The notes under the pieces are model-generated. The model saw nothing but the letters and a program-made list of their open reading frames with translations, was not told where the DNA came from and ran no database searches. A stretch of DNA of 64,000 nucleotides from Bacillota bacterium. Lineage in GTDB: Bacteria > Bacillota > Clostridia > Lachnospirales > Lachnospiraceae. The position numbers were made by a program, and so were the translations under genes. The DNA is taken from the NCBI GenBank assembly GCA_023414355.1, contig JAEZOB010000003.1, forward strand, positions 1 through 64,000. Direction: 5' to 3'. Shown here one piece after another: positions 1 to 8,308 of this stretch (positions are counted from its first letter, which is position 1; each line of letters starts with the position of its first letter).

Positions 1-123
1 TGGCTTCTATGACTTAGCCATTGCATATCAGTCAGTGCACGTCAACTATTGAAAGCGCCGTGTACCGAACGGTACGCACGGTGCTGTGAGAGGACGGCGG
101 TTAGTCACCGCCTCCTACTCGAT
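1..123 (+). mobile_element. 3' end of a group II intron (domains V and VI)
   Basis: Bases 54-85 fold as a domain V hairpin: AGCGCCGTG pairs with CACGGTGCT, an upper UACC/GGUA stem follows, a two-base CG bulge is present, and the conserved AGC triad lies at 54-56. Bases 88-120 fold as domain VI, with GAG/CTC at the base and CGGCGGT/ACCGCC in the stem. An unpaired A at 117 is seven bases before the end CTACTCGAT, as expected for the branch point. The intron therefore ends at about 123 and flanking DNA starts at 124. Bases 1-53 are probably the end of domain IV. The reverse transcriptase, if present, lies left of the window. An apparent 63-codon frame across this stretch (49-240) is not a gene. 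Confidence 0.85.
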
Positions 124-315
124 TTTAGATTTAATATATACTTATTCTTTTCACCTGTTTTACTAAGTAGATATTATTATATAGATTGTTATGAAATTTT
201 TGGTAAGGATAAATCAGACAATAACCGATATATAGACTGAATGTAGAATTTTATAAATAGCTAGACGGGTCTGTTTTATCTCAATCACTTATGTAATAGT
301 AAGAGGAGGAATAAA

Positions 316-681
316 GTGATTAATGGAATAGGTAACTTGTTTTCTGATAGTATATATTTAGATAATCGCAGGAATAAAGAGATGAATAGTAAAACTAATT
401 TTGAAGAATGTTTAAAAAGAAAAACCGCCAAAGAAGTAACGAAAAGCGAAACAGATAAAAAAATGGAAACAGATAAAAAAACGGAAACAGATAGTAATAT
501 TATTGTTAAGCCGGATGGATCCAGAGTAATAGTAGTAACTACGAAAATTGGTAACTTCGAATCAACAATGAGTATCGAATTATCAGGACCGAATGAGTGG
601 GATCAAACAAATCCATCAGAAGAGTTAACAAAGAGTAAAGACGTTAACATAGATGAAACAATTATATATGACAAATTATAG
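316..681 (+). CDS. small hypothetical protein
   Basis: A 121-residue protein begun by GTG, with an AGGAGG ribosome binding site about 8 bases upstream, which supports this start. It is hydrophilic, with no signal peptide or membrane segment. Residues about 36-59 hold a Lys/Glu/Thr-rich stretch in which ETDKK-type units repeat three times. The second half contains a beta-type segment, VKPDGSRVIVVTTKIG then STMSIELSGP, which resembles small uncharacterised proteins of Clostridia as far as I recall. An internal ATG at codon 23 is a possible alternative start. It stands alone between the intron tail and a strong terminator. Function unknown. Confidence 0.6.
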   Translation: MINGIGNLFSDSIYLDNRRNKEMNSKTNFEECLKRKTAKEVTKSETDKKMETDKKTETDSNIIVKPDGSRVIVVTTKIGNFESTMSIELSGPNEWDQTNPSEELTKSKDVNIDETIIYDKL

Positions 682-688
682 TATGAAT

Positions 689-731
689 AAGACTCCTGGA
701 GTGGGCTGATGATCTCCAGCGAGTCTTTTCT
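689..731 (+). terminator. Rho-independent terminator
   Basis: AAGACTC CTGGAG (689-701) pairs with CTCCAG C GAGTCTT (714-727), a 13-bp stem with one bulged C, followed by TTCTTTT. It ends the gene at 316-681 and separates it from the ABC exporter operon. Confidence 0.85.
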
Positions 732-851
732 TTTGTACCGCTTAGTTATGCTCAGTGACCGCTTGGTAGAGAGAATATTTATTTTAGCTGCAAGGCTTGC
801 TATGATGTGTTCAACAGCTTGGAACACAAGCGAATTGGAAGGAGAAAGCAG

Positions 852-1565
852 ATGAAACCACAAATAGTAGCAAAATTAAATAATGTCAGTAAGAGGTATG
901 GACATCATGGGATTCTAAAAAATGTAAGCCTTACAATTACACAGGGAGAGGTTGTAGGTTTGATCGGTCCGAACGGCGCCGGCAAATCAACATTAATGAA
1001 GATCCTTGTTGGATTAATTCGTAACTATGAAGGAACAGTGGAGATGCCTTTGAATCAAAAAGGGAAGAAGAATATTGGATGTGTCATTGAAACACCCGGA
1101 TTTTTTGGAAATTGTACCGGCTATGATAATTTGAAATATTTTGCAGAGTTATCCGGTTGTAAATCAGAGAAAGAAATCGATGAAATCATTCAGCTTCTGG
1201 GAATAGACGAATTCATAGATAAGAAAGCATCGAAATACTCTCTTGGAATGAAGCAGCGACTTGGTATTGCACAGGCGATTATGGGGGAGCCTGTCTTACT
1301 TGTACTGGATGAACCGACGAACGGACTGGATCCGAATGTAATACCTGAGATAAGAAAATTTATTCATTACATTTCAAAAGTAAAGGGAATAGCTGTATTA
1401 ATTTCCAGTCATATTCTATCAGAAATAGAGATGATGTGTGACCGTGTCATTGGTATTGATCACGGTGTTATTATTGATAATGCTACAATGGACGAAATTC
1501 ATGAAAAGCAGGAAAACTTAGAACAGCACTTTCTGAGTAAGATGGGAGGCAACAAAAATGAATAG
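852..1565 (+). CDS. ABC transporter ATP-binding protein, BcrA/lantibiotic-immunity type
   Basis: A 237-residue ATPase subunit of an ABC-2 exporter. It carries Walker A GPNGAGKST (about residues 37-45), signature YSLGMKQRLG, and Walker B LLVLDEPTNGLDP. The ATG at 852 has GGAAGGAG just upstream; an earlier in-frame start at 807 lacks a good site. The next gene overlaps its end by 8 bases, so the two are translationally coupled. Two membrane genes and a LytTR/DUF3021 pair follow, the usual setting of bacitracin or lantibiotic self-protection exporters. The substrate cannot be read from the sequence. Confidence 0.9.
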   Translation: MKPQIVAKLNNVSKRYGHHGILKNVSLTITQGEVVGLIGPNGAGKSTLMKILVGLIRNYEGTVEMPLNQKGKKNIGCVIETPGFFGNCTGYDNLKYFAELSGCKSEKEIDEIIQLLGIDEFIDKKASKYSLGMKQRLGIAQAIMGEPVLLVLDEPTNGLDPNVIPEIRKFIHYISKVKGIAVLISSHILSEIEMMCDRVIGIDHGVIIDNATMDEIHEKQENLEQHFLSKMGGNKNE

Positions 1566-2310
1566 CAGAATTCTTAAGCTTGCTTTTCTGGATGTTAAAA
1601 TGATGATGAAATCAATCATCTTTCTCTGTGGTATCGGAGCTGCAGTGATCTTTCTGGTATTATGGATGATCAGAAAACCGCTGAGTTTTAATACGGATAG
1701 CTATATGTATATGTTTTTTGAGGTGATGAAATACATCTTTATTATAAACGGTGTAATGATATTGGGTAAGGATTACAAAAATGGTACCTATAAATATATG
1801 TTTACAGGAGCGCTTACTAGATCTCAGGTGATATTTGAAAAGATTCTGGCTTTAATTATGTTTGGTGTTGCGTGCGGTATGATACAGACGTTAGCTAGGG
1901 TTGTTATATCCATTCGCTTGAATCAAGGGATCAATTGGAGCGATCTATTTGCAGTAAATATCTTATTCGAACTATGGTTATATATTGTATTCGCATTACT
2001 GACCGGAGCTTTTAGCATAATGATGCTTATTATCACAAAGAAGGTTAAGATCACCTTTGTATCGACACTCACACTATTTGGAATTATACAATATTTTTCT
2101 GGGCTGTTTATCGTACTTGCTACACGTTCCGTAGCTCTGCCAACTTGGGCTAAATCGATTTTTTATACACCGACATACATTATCTGGAAATGGATGCAAC
2201 AGTCAACACCTACAATGGGTCAAAATATATTGATGCTTATATATATCACTTTGATGTTTGCAGTTGCAATTATTGTAATTAACAAAAAGGATATGAATAT
2301 CGAACAATAA
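1558..2310 (+). CDS. ABC-2 family exporter permease
   Basis: A 250-residue integral membrane protein with about six hydrophobic segments, beginning with FLCGIGAAVIFLVLWMI and ending near LMFAVAIIVI. Between segments two and three lies GKDYKNGTYKYMFTGALTR, the conserved region after TM2 seen in bacitracin/lantibiotic ABC-2 permeases. Its ATG lies inside the end of the ATPase gene, with GGGAGG upstream. It should form the channel with the upstream ATPase and the downstream permease. Substrate unknown. Confidence 0.85.
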   Translation: MNSRILKLAFLDVKMMMKSIIFLCGIGAAVIFLVLWMIRKPLSFNTDSYMYMFFEVMKYIFIINGVMILGKDYKNGTYKYMFTGALTRSQVIFEKILALIMFGVACGMIQTLARVVISIRLNQGINWSDLFAVNILFELWLYIVFALLTGAFSIMMLIITKKVKITFVSTLTLFGIIQYFSGLFIVLATRSVALPTWAKSIFYTPTYIIWKWMQQSTPTMGQNILMLIYITLMFAVAIIVINKKDMNIEQ

Positions 2311-2328
2311 TCGGAAAGGAGAATTAAA

Positions 2329-3024
2329 ATGATAAATATATTAAAGCATGACATCAGAATGTGTTTCAATAAAAAGCTGGTTATTGGAGCCTGCATCATA
2401 CTTATTATTCTTGCCGTGTTACCGATCGGGGGAGGAAGTCTGCTTAAAATTCAACAATTTACCGGCGAGGTAATTCCGCTTATCGCAATGTATATTAGTG
2501 CCTTGCTGTTTTCATCAGAGTTTGAGCAGAACACTTATAAAACAACCTTTACCGGAAGATATTCCAGATTACAGATTTTGTTGATCAAATTACTGGCTGC
2601 CATGGTTATGGCGATTATGATGGCAGGCTTTTTATGTGCTGTATTTAAAGCTGCTTCGTTGTATGACGGAGTGAAATATGGACTGATGGATGCACTACAT
2701 GTGTTGAATTGCTTAGTACTTTTTACTTTACTTGTGAGCGGAGTAGGATTCCTTGCAGCTGTAATATGCAAGAATTTTATCGGAACGTTTTTAGTGCTTT
2801 TTGTACTTTTCTATGATTTTTTTAATCGCTGTTTGGTTATGGTAGCTGAAGGTATCAGGAATGAAGGAATGAAAAATTTCATTCTGCATATTCCGCTTTA
2901 TGATGCTATAAGCGGACTTCGGAGATTCTCCTATTCAAGTAATGTAATAATCAGTATATTTATAGCATCAATGATAAGTATCACTATTACAGGAGTTATT
3001 CTGCATAATCGCGATTTGGCATAA
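2329..3024 (+). CDS. second ABC-2 family exporter permease
   Basis: A 231-residue membrane protein with about six predicted helices and the motif FEQNTYKTTFTGRYSR, equivalent to the NGTYK region of the preceding permease. The two are therefore paralogous and may form a heterodimer. AAAGGAG lies 8 bases before the ATG, and 18 bases separate it from the preceding stop. It is the third gene of the exporter operon. Confidence 0.85.
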   Translation: MINILKHDIRMCFNKKLVIGACIILIILAVLPIGGGSLLKIQQFTGEVIPLIAMYISALLFSSEFEQNTYKTTFTGRYSRLQILLIKLLAAMVMAIMMAGFLCAVFKAASLYDGVKYGLMDALHVLNCLVLFTLLVSGVGFLAAVICKNFIGTFLVLFVLFYDFFNRCLVMVAEGIRNEGMKNFILHIPLYDAISGLRRFSYSSNVIISIFIASMISITITGVILHNRDLA

Positions 3025-3081
3025 CTTGACAGTTGTTTAGAAATTATGTATTCTGATTGTAGCTATCTGTGAGGTGTTACA

Positions 3082-3528
3082 ATGAGAGTATGGATCAAGG
3101 AAAATGAAAAAATTAAAAGTGATGAAGTAGGGCTGGTCTGTTATAAAACTGATGAACGAATCAAAAACATTGCGTCCTACATCAAAGGAATAGAGAAAGA
3201 TGAGCTGACGGCAAAGGACGAAGATAAAGTCTATAAAGTAGCTTTGAATGATGTGTATTATTTCGAGAGCATTGACAAGAAGACGTTCGTGTACCTGAAG
3301 GATAAGGTACTGGAGACCTCGCTCAGATTATATGAGATTGAAGAAAAATATACTGATAAGATGATTTTTCGCGCAGGAAAAAGCATTATAGTCAATTTGA
3401 AGCATATCTTCTCTGCAAGTCCGATGCTCAATAGGAATTTGCTGGTAACTATGAAAAACAATGAAAAAATCATAATCTCAAGGAGATATGTCAAGGATTT
3501 TAATCTGATGATAGGAATGGGGAGATAA
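3082..3528 (+). CDS. LytTR-family DNA-binding regulator
   Basis: A 148-residue protein with no receiver domain. Residues about 55-145 form a LytTR DNA-binding domain: VYYFESIDKKTFVYLKD, then FRAGKSIIVNLKHI and IISRRYVKDF. GAGGTG precedes the ATG. It overlaps the DUF3021 gene by one base (TAATG). In known LytTR regulatory systems such as HdrRM and BrsRM of streptococci, a stand-alone LytTR activator is held by a membrane partner. By analogy it probably controls the exporter upstream and itself. Confidence 0.85.
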   Translation: MRVWIKENEKIKSDEVGLVCYKTDERIKNIASYIKGIEKDELTAKDEDKVYKVALNDVYYFESIDKKTFVYLKDKVLETSLRLYEIEEKYTDKMIFRAGKSIIVNLKHIFSASPMLNRNLLVTMKNNEKIIISRRYVKDFNLMIGMGR

Positions 3529-3998
3529 TGATGAAGCTTAGAAGTGATAGATGGAGAAAGAAAATTACCGAGCTGCAAAAAACATTACATTTCCTATTAA
3601 TGATGCTTGGTGTAGAGATGCTTATGATATGGGTAGCATGCCATTATTATCATAGCAAGGAGGTTAAGATTGCATTGGTTGATCAAATGCTTCAATATAC
3701 TTTCGTTGCCGGAATGATACTTCTGATCGGACTTACGGATGTAATATTACCCAAGGTGAAACAGTCAATAAAGTTGATTGGAATAAGTCTTTTAGTATAT
3801 CTGGCAAGTCTGATTTATTTTACATTTATGCCAATCAAACTTTTAACACACCTGGATGCTACACTTGTGTATAGCTTCATGTATGGATTTCTTGTCATTC
3901 TACTGATCAGTACATGGAGATTATTTGAATTATCCATGGAGAAAAAGTATAAAGCCTGCATCATGAAATTTCAGCAGGATGCCGAAATAGATCAATAA
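3528..3998 (+). CDS. DUF3021 family membrane protein (probable LytTR partner)
   Basis: A 156-residue protein with four hydrophobic segments (about 22-42, 57-77, 83-103, 110-130) and a charged C-terminal tail of about 25 residues. This is the architecture of DUF3021 proteins encoded next to LytTR regulators. Start and stop codons overlap with the LytTR gene, implying coupled translation and a functional pair. Role as inhibitor or signal receiver is inferred from the family context. No terminator is evident after it. Confidence 0.75.
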   Translation: MMKLRSDRWRKKITELQKTLHFLLMMLGVEMLMIWVACHYYHSKEVKIALVDQMLQYTFVAGMILLIGLTDVILPKVKQSIKLIGISLLVYLASLIYFTFMPIKLLTHLDATLVYSFMYGFLVILLISTWRLFELSMEKKYKACIMKFQQDAEIDQ

Positions 3999-4087
3999 CA
4001 GAGGTGGCTTAAACTACAAAAATAGAGCAGTGAAAGTCAAGCGTTAAGATGGGTTTTATACTATCCTGTATTCAGGGAGGTGCAAAT

Positions 4088-4543
4088 ATGCATGTAAGCG
4101 AAGAGATGACAGGGAGTTGGGATAAAATTGACGAAACGCAAAAGCCATCCATGACAATCATTAGAACTTTTGTTAAAAGCCATTTGTTTGAAGAATTATG
4201 TGAACATGTGGAAAAGAAATTTCAATGTAAGCCGGTACTGGAATATAGTAAATGTTCGCTGCAGCGCGGATGGAATGTAAAATATAAAAAGGCGGGACAT
4301 ACCCTGTGTACATTGTACCCAATGTCTGGATACTTTATTGCCCTTGTAGTAGTTAGTATTCATGAGCAGGATGAAATTGAGCTGGAGCTCCCTGCTTTTA
4401 CTGAATATGTGCAGCAGCTTTATTACAATACCAAAAGCAGTATGGGTCAGAGATGGTTAATGGTTCATGTGACGGAGCATGCTGTACTAGAGGATGTGAA
4501 ACAATGTATTCGGATTCGAAGAAGAAATCATAAGAAATCATAA
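4088..4543 (+). CDS. DUF3788 family protein
   Basis: A 151-residue soluble protein. The start at 4088 follows GGGAGG with 7 bases spacing; an in-frame ATG at 4049 has no ribosome binding site. The core LQRGWNVKYKKAGHTLCTLYPMSGYFIALVVV resembles the DUF3788 pattern (a tryptophan-containing strand, then a basic one, then a hydrophobic one). The last codons and the stop lie in a 10-base tandem repeat. Function unknown; such proteins are often near stress or resistance genes. Confidence 0.6.
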   Translation: MHVSEEMTGSWDKIDETQKPSMTIIRTFVKSHLFEELCEHVEKKFQCKPVLEYSKCSLQRGWNVKYKKAGHTLCTLYPMSGYFIALVVVSIHEQDEIELELPAFTEYVQQLYYNTKSSMGQRWLMVHVTEHAVLEDVKQCIRIRRRNHKKS

Positions 4544-4550
4544 GAAATCA
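4521..4550. repeat. three tandem copies of a 10-base unit
   Basis: gAAGAAATCA, TAAGAAATCA and TAAGAAATCA follow each other directly. The stop codon of the DUF3788 gene lies inside the last unit, so copy number change would alter the C-terminus. Confidence 0.7.
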
Positions 4551-4602
4551 TCCAGTAGTAATAGAAAAGAAACTTATATCAATTAGGAGGAAATGCTACA
4601 AT

Positions 4603-5550
4603 ATGAGACAGATCCTGATAGACTGTGATACTGGTATTGATGACTCAATCGCAATTCTGTATGCGCTCAAACATAAGAATATTCGTGTGGTAGGAATAAC
4701 CACTGGGTTTGGAAATACCTCAGCAATGCAGGCGGCGGAGAATACCTTGAGACTGATCAAACTGGCTAACTGCGGTTATGAGGTTCCGGTTGCTTTGGGA
4801 GCTGAGAAACCTATCTATGGAGAACACAGATTGCCGCCTGTTCATATCCATGGTAATAACGGTATCGGGAATGTTGTATTACCGGAATCGGAACAGAAGC
4901 CGCTCACAGAACCCGCTTGCGATTTTATTATTCGTAAAGCTGATGAGCTTCAGGGAGATTTAACTATTGTAACCTTGGGTTCCTTAACGAATCTTGCAAA
5001 GGCACTGATGAAAGATCCAAGGCTGCCTTATAAAGTGAAAAAGGTTATTACGATGGGAGGCTGTATTAGGAAACCCGGTAATGTAACCCCTTATGCGGAA
5101 GCAAATTTTTATGATGATGCCAAGGCGGCTGATATGGTTGCCAGAGCTGGCTTTCATATGATGCTGGTCGGCCTGGATGTCACAACTGAGACCCTCATCA
5201 CGGCTGAGGACTTGAACCTAATCAGGAAGTACTGCGCTGAAGAAAACCTACCGATTGTGAAATATATGCAGGAAGCGATAGAATATTATTCTCGATTCCT
5301 ATATGATACAACAGGCAGTTTGGACCGGTGTATCGTTCATGATCCGCTTGCAATGGTATTGGCTGAAGATCCATCCTTGGGACAATACCGGTTCATCCGA
5401 GCAAGGGTAGAATATGAGCAAAGTGAATATCGTGGCATGATCAAAACAGATGACAGGTTTATATCAACGTTTGATCAGGAAGAGATATTATACTGTACCA
5501 AAGTAGACTCGGACGCTGCAGTCAGAAGAATATTTTCTGTATTACGTTGA
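4603..5550 (+). CDS. inosine-uridine preferring nucleoside hydrolase
   Basis: A 315-residue enzyme that hydrolyses the N-glycosidic bond of nucleosides to base and ribose. The N-terminal DCDTGIDDS (residues 7-15) is the calcium-binding Asp cluster of the family. Further family features are GNNGIGNVVLPE, VTLGSLTNLAKAL, ITMGGCIRKPGN, EANFYDDAKAAD and HDPLAMVLAEDP, the last supplying a late Asp ligand. Length is normal. AGGAGG lies about 11 bases before the ATG. It is monocistronic and followed by a terminator, and probably acts in nucleoside salvage. Confidence 0.92.
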   Translation: MRQILIDCDTGIDDSIAILYALKHKNIRVVGITTGFGNTSAMQAAENTLRLIKLANCGYEVPVALGAEKPIYGEHRLPPVHIHGNNGIGNVVLPESEQKPLTEPACDFIIRKADELQGDLTIVTLGSLTNLAKALMKDPRLPYKVKKVITMGGCIRKPGNVTPYAEANFYDDAKAADMVARAGFHMMLVGLDVTTETLITAEDLNLIRKYCAEENLPIVKYMQEAIEYYSRFLYDTTGSLDRCIVHDPLAMVLAEDPSLGQYRFIRARVEYEQSEYRGMIKTDDRFISTFDQEEILYCTKVDSDAAVRRIFSVLR

Positions 5551-5627
5551 AGAAGCTGTTTACTGTAATTGTTCAATAGTAATAAAGACAAAATGATTAT
5601 AAATAAAATCCGTAGATAGAGATACAA

Positions 5628-5660
5628 CCCCCTTAATCTCAATGTTAAGGGGGATTTTTC
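5628..5660 (+). terminator. Rho-independent terminator
   Basis: CCCCCTTAA (5628-5636) pairs with TTAAGGGGG (5645-5653), followed by ATTTTTC. It ends the nucleoside hydrolase transcript. Confidence 0.9.
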
Positions 5661-5673
5661 TATGTTACAGAGA

Positions 5674-5726
5674 TTGACATTCAGGATAAATAGGAATACA
5701 ATGACTAAAATAGAGAAATAGTCATT
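5674..5726 (+). promoter_or_regulatory. promoter with TetR-type operator
   Basis: The -35 TTGACA (5674-5679), a 17-base spacer and the -10 TACAAT (5697-5702) form a near-consensus promoter. The inverted repeat AATGACTA (5700-5707) / TAGTCATT (5719-5726), with an 11-base centre, overlaps the -10 and start point. Its position 14 bases before the TetR gene makes it the likely autoregulatory operator. Confidence 0.8.
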
Positions 5727-5740
5727 AGGTGGAGAGGATT

Positions 5741-6373
5741 ATGGCAAAGCATTTTTCCGAGAGTGAAAAGCAGAGAATAAAAAATAGAATATTGGATGAT
5801 GGAAAAGAATTGTTTGAAAAGTACGGTGTGAAAAAAACCAGTATTGACAAGCTGGTGGAAAAGGTTGGAATAGCAAAAGGGACATTTTATCATTTTTATA
5901 CGTCCAGGGAAGCTATGATATATGAGCTGATACTGAAGGTTGAGATGGAGCTGCATAAGGAAGAGATGAAGAACCTGAATGACCTTTTAGAAATATATGA
6001 ATTTCCTGAGGCACTGAAACATGTGGTGTGGAAGTCGCTTGAGAAAATGGAGGAAGATCCTTTACTAAAAACCTTGAATGATCCACAGTTTATTAATGAA
6101 ATATGGAATAAACTAAGCGAGCAGGAGAAAAATCAGGGAAACGATCAAGATCAGATCAAAGTGAAAGAGTTTATTGAAGCTGCAGAACTCAGGGGATATG
6201 AAGTGACAGTACCTCCGCAGGTTTTTAATTCCTTACTGATGAGTATTTTTATTCTTTATATTAATCAGCATATGATTGGAGAGCCTTGGGAGGAAACAAT
6301 TGAACTAATGATAACTTCATTGTTTGAGAAGCTATTTATTAAGATAAAAGGAGAAAAACCGGCATTAAAATAA
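5741..6373 (+). CDS. TetR/AcrR family transcriptional regulator
   Basis: A 210-residue regulator. Residues about 10-55 form the TetR helix-turn-helix: RILDDGKELFEKYGVKKTSIDKLVEKVGIAKGTFYHFYTSREAM, with the usual GxFYxxF recognition helix. The rest is a helical ligand domain without a recognisable signature. The ATG at 5741 has GGAGAGG at 8 bases; an upstream GTG is less likely. It leads an operon with an alpha/beta hydrolase and an amidohydrolase and lies behind its own probable operator, so it should repress all three. Confidence 0.9.
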   Translation: MAKHFSESEKQRIKNRILDDGKELFEKYGVKKTSIDKLVEKVGIAKGTFYHFYTSREAMIYELILKVEMELHKEEMKNLNDLLEIYEFPEALKHVVWKSLEKMEEDPLLKTLNDPQFINEIWNKLSEQEKNQGNDQDQIKVKEFIEAAELRGYEVTVPPQVFNSLLMSIFILYINQHMIGEPWEETIELMITSLFEKLFIKIKGEKPALK

Positions 6374-6403
6374 TACGAGTAAAAATTTATTAGGGAGGCA
6401 ATC

Positions 6404-7264
6404 ATGAATACAATCTACAAGAACGAAGGCGCTAAAAATAAGGTACTTGGGTTATACGAGGAGCAGATGAACAGAATAGGGGCAGAGTATAAGGATTTAT
6501 ACATTGATACTTCTTACGGAAAAACACATCTCGTAGAGACGGGAAACCAGGATGGTATTCCACTCCTTGTTTTTCATGGAGGGAATGCCACAACTGCGCT
6601 AAATCTGTTGGAATGTAAATTCTTGTTTACTGATTTCCATATTTATGCTGTCGATACGATCGGACACCCGGGTAAAAGTGCCGAGAACTGCCTTTCTCAT
6701 AAAAACTACGAATATGGTTTGTGGGCGAAGGATGTTATAACAGCGCTTGGTTTCAAACGGATGAAATGCTTTGGTGGTTCCTATGGTGCAGGTATCATTG
6801 CCAAAACAATGGGGGTTGCCCCGGATATGGTAGAAAAGGCTGTGATATTTGTACCGTCAGGGATCAGGAACGCTCCGGCCTATAAAATGATAAATATGAT
6901 TTTTCCGATGATCATGTATCGGATTACCGGTGATGATCAATGGCTCAGAAAATGCATCTTACCTATGGCGTTAACGGAGGAGAATATTAATCCGGAGCTT
7001 TATATCACAGCAAAATACAGTATTGACTATGTTAAAATTAAGACAGGTATGCCGAGTGATGCTATAGCGGAAGATATGGCGAAATGCCTTGCTCCGACCT
7101 TAGTTATGGCAGGAGAATATGATTGCCTTTTTCCGGCTAAGCTTGTAATCCCTCAGGCAAAAAAGATTATTCCAAACTGCACTACATATTTATTACAAGG
7201 CAGAGGACATATGAATTACCTGACTGAGGAAGAAAAGCAGATAATTAATAATTTTTTGAAATAA
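6404..7264 (+). CDS. alpha/beta hydrolase
   Basis: A 286-residue cytoplasmic hydrolase. It shows the oxyanion region LVFHGGNAT, the nucleophile elbow GGSYGAG with the catalytic Ser, an acidic member in AGEYDCLFPA, and the catalytic His in GRGHMNYL near the end. GGGAGG precedes the ATG. It is the second gene of the TetR operon, 30 bases after the regulator. The substrate is unknown; ester or lactone hydrolysis linked to detoxification is possible given the regulator. Confidence 0.85.
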   Translation: MNTIYKNEGAKNKVLGLYEEQMNRIGAEYKDLYIDTSYGKTHLVETGNQDGIPLLVFHGGNATTALNLLECKFLFTDFHIYAVDTIGHPGKSAENCLSHKNYEYGLWAKDVITALGFKRMKCFGGSYGAGIIAKTMGVAPDMVEKAVIFVPSGIRNAPAYKMINMIFPMIMYRITGDDQWLRKCILPMALTEENINPELYITAKYSIDYVKIKTGMPSDAIAEDMAKCLAPTLVMAGEYDCLFPAKLVIPQAKKIIPNCTTYLLQGRGHMNYLTEEEKQIINNFLK

Positions 7265-7305
7265 ATAATAACAATCAGCGAATGAGTAAATTAAGGGGGG
7301 CTATT

Positions 7306-8127
7306 ATGGATATCATTGACGGACATGCTCATGCATGTGGAATGCTGATAGACACGGAGGGAGTATGTAAGTATCGGAAGGATAATCATGTCGATCGGGT
7401 ATTGCTTTGCGCCGGAGAGCCCGGCAGTAAGAAAATCTATAAGCTTCCAAATTTGGCTAAGGTATTTCAAAGCTCGAGATTAATCTATATTAATAATGCG
7501 TTTACATCCTTGATTATCCGAATCAGTAAAATGAATGAGTACATCGATCAGGGAAACGAAAAGGTGGCACTCATGGCTGAAGAATATCCTGAATATATAA
7601 TGAATACCTATTGGATCAATCCGATAGAAGAAGATTGTATGAATAAAATGGAGGACTTTCGGTCACGGCACTCCTTTTTTATGCTGAAGCTGCACCAGTG
7701 TTGGACTAATTTTGATATTCAGGATGAAAGAGTGCATTCTGTGATCCGATGGGCAGACCAAAACAGAATACCCATCTTCATTCATCTAAAGACCAAAGAC
7801 CAGGTCCATGGTTTTATCACGCTTACGAAAGAATTTCCAAATGTAACTTTTATTCTTGCCCATCTGATCGGCATCGAAGAATTTGATAAAACAATAGGTA
7901 ACAATGTCTATGCTGACCTGTCCTGTCCGTTACTTCATTCTGTCAGGATGCTACAAAGAGCTTATGATATCTTTGGCCCCGAGAGATTAATTCTGGGCAG
8001 TGATGCCCCCTATGGAGACGATAACCTAAGATTGGCAATGAACCAAATGCACGAGGCAGGATTAAGTGAAAGCGAAATAGAGCTGATTTGCGGTAAAAAC
8101 CTTTTGCAGGTTTTGGGAAGCCTATAG
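7306..8127 (+). CDS. amidohydrolase (TIM-barrel metal-dependent hydrolase, COG2159 type)
   Basis: A 273-residue protein. DIIDGHAHACG at the N-terminus supplies the HxH metal site of strand 1. Later candidates are KLHQCW, FIHLKTKD, FILAHLIG (His) and LGSDAPYGD (the late Asp, as in amidohydrolases). The start at 7306 follows AAGGGGGG; an upstream ATG at 7282 is poorly placed. It is the last gene of the TetR operon. Close relatives include decarboxylases and lactonases, so the reaction is uncertain. Confidence 0.8.
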   Translation: MDIIDGHAHACGMLIDTEGVCKYRKDNHVDRVLLCAGEPGSKKIYKLPNLAKVFQSSRLIYINNAFTSLIIRISKMNEYIDQGNEKVALMAEEYPEYIMNTYWINPIEEDCMNKMEDFRSRHSFFMLKLHQCWTNFDIQDERVHSVIRWADQNRIPIFIHLKTKDQVHGFITLTKEFPNVTFILAHLIGIEEFDKTIGNNVYADLSCPLLHSVRMLQRAYDIFGPERLILGSDAPYGDDNLRLAMNQMHEAGLSESEIELICGKNLLQVLGSL

Positions 8128-8200
8128 AGTGCGATCGCAAGATATTTCTATGTCATTACTACGGCTTGCGGAACATGGGGATTTCATAATTCTTACTTCT

Positions 8201-8245
8201 AAGTGTGAAAAGAAATTTGAAAGTACCAAATTTCTTTTCACACTT
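8201..8245. repeat. perfect 18-bp inverted repeat between convergent genes
   Basis: AAGTGTGAAAAGAAATTT (8201-8218) and its exact complement (8228-8245) flank a 9-base loop GAAAGTACC. It lies between the plus-strand amidohydrolase gene and the minus-strand gene at 8309. It may terminate both transcripts, but there is no separate T-run and the stem is AT-rich. Confidence 0.75.
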
Positions 8246-8308
8246 AAAGTTTAATATTGACCTTTCATGGGGAGCTAACTTATTAATCAGGGGGTATCGT
8301 CTTTATAT

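Noticed and set aside
49..240. 63-codon open frame at the left edge
   Set aside because: It runs through group II intron domains V and VI and its flank; no ribosome binding site or family.
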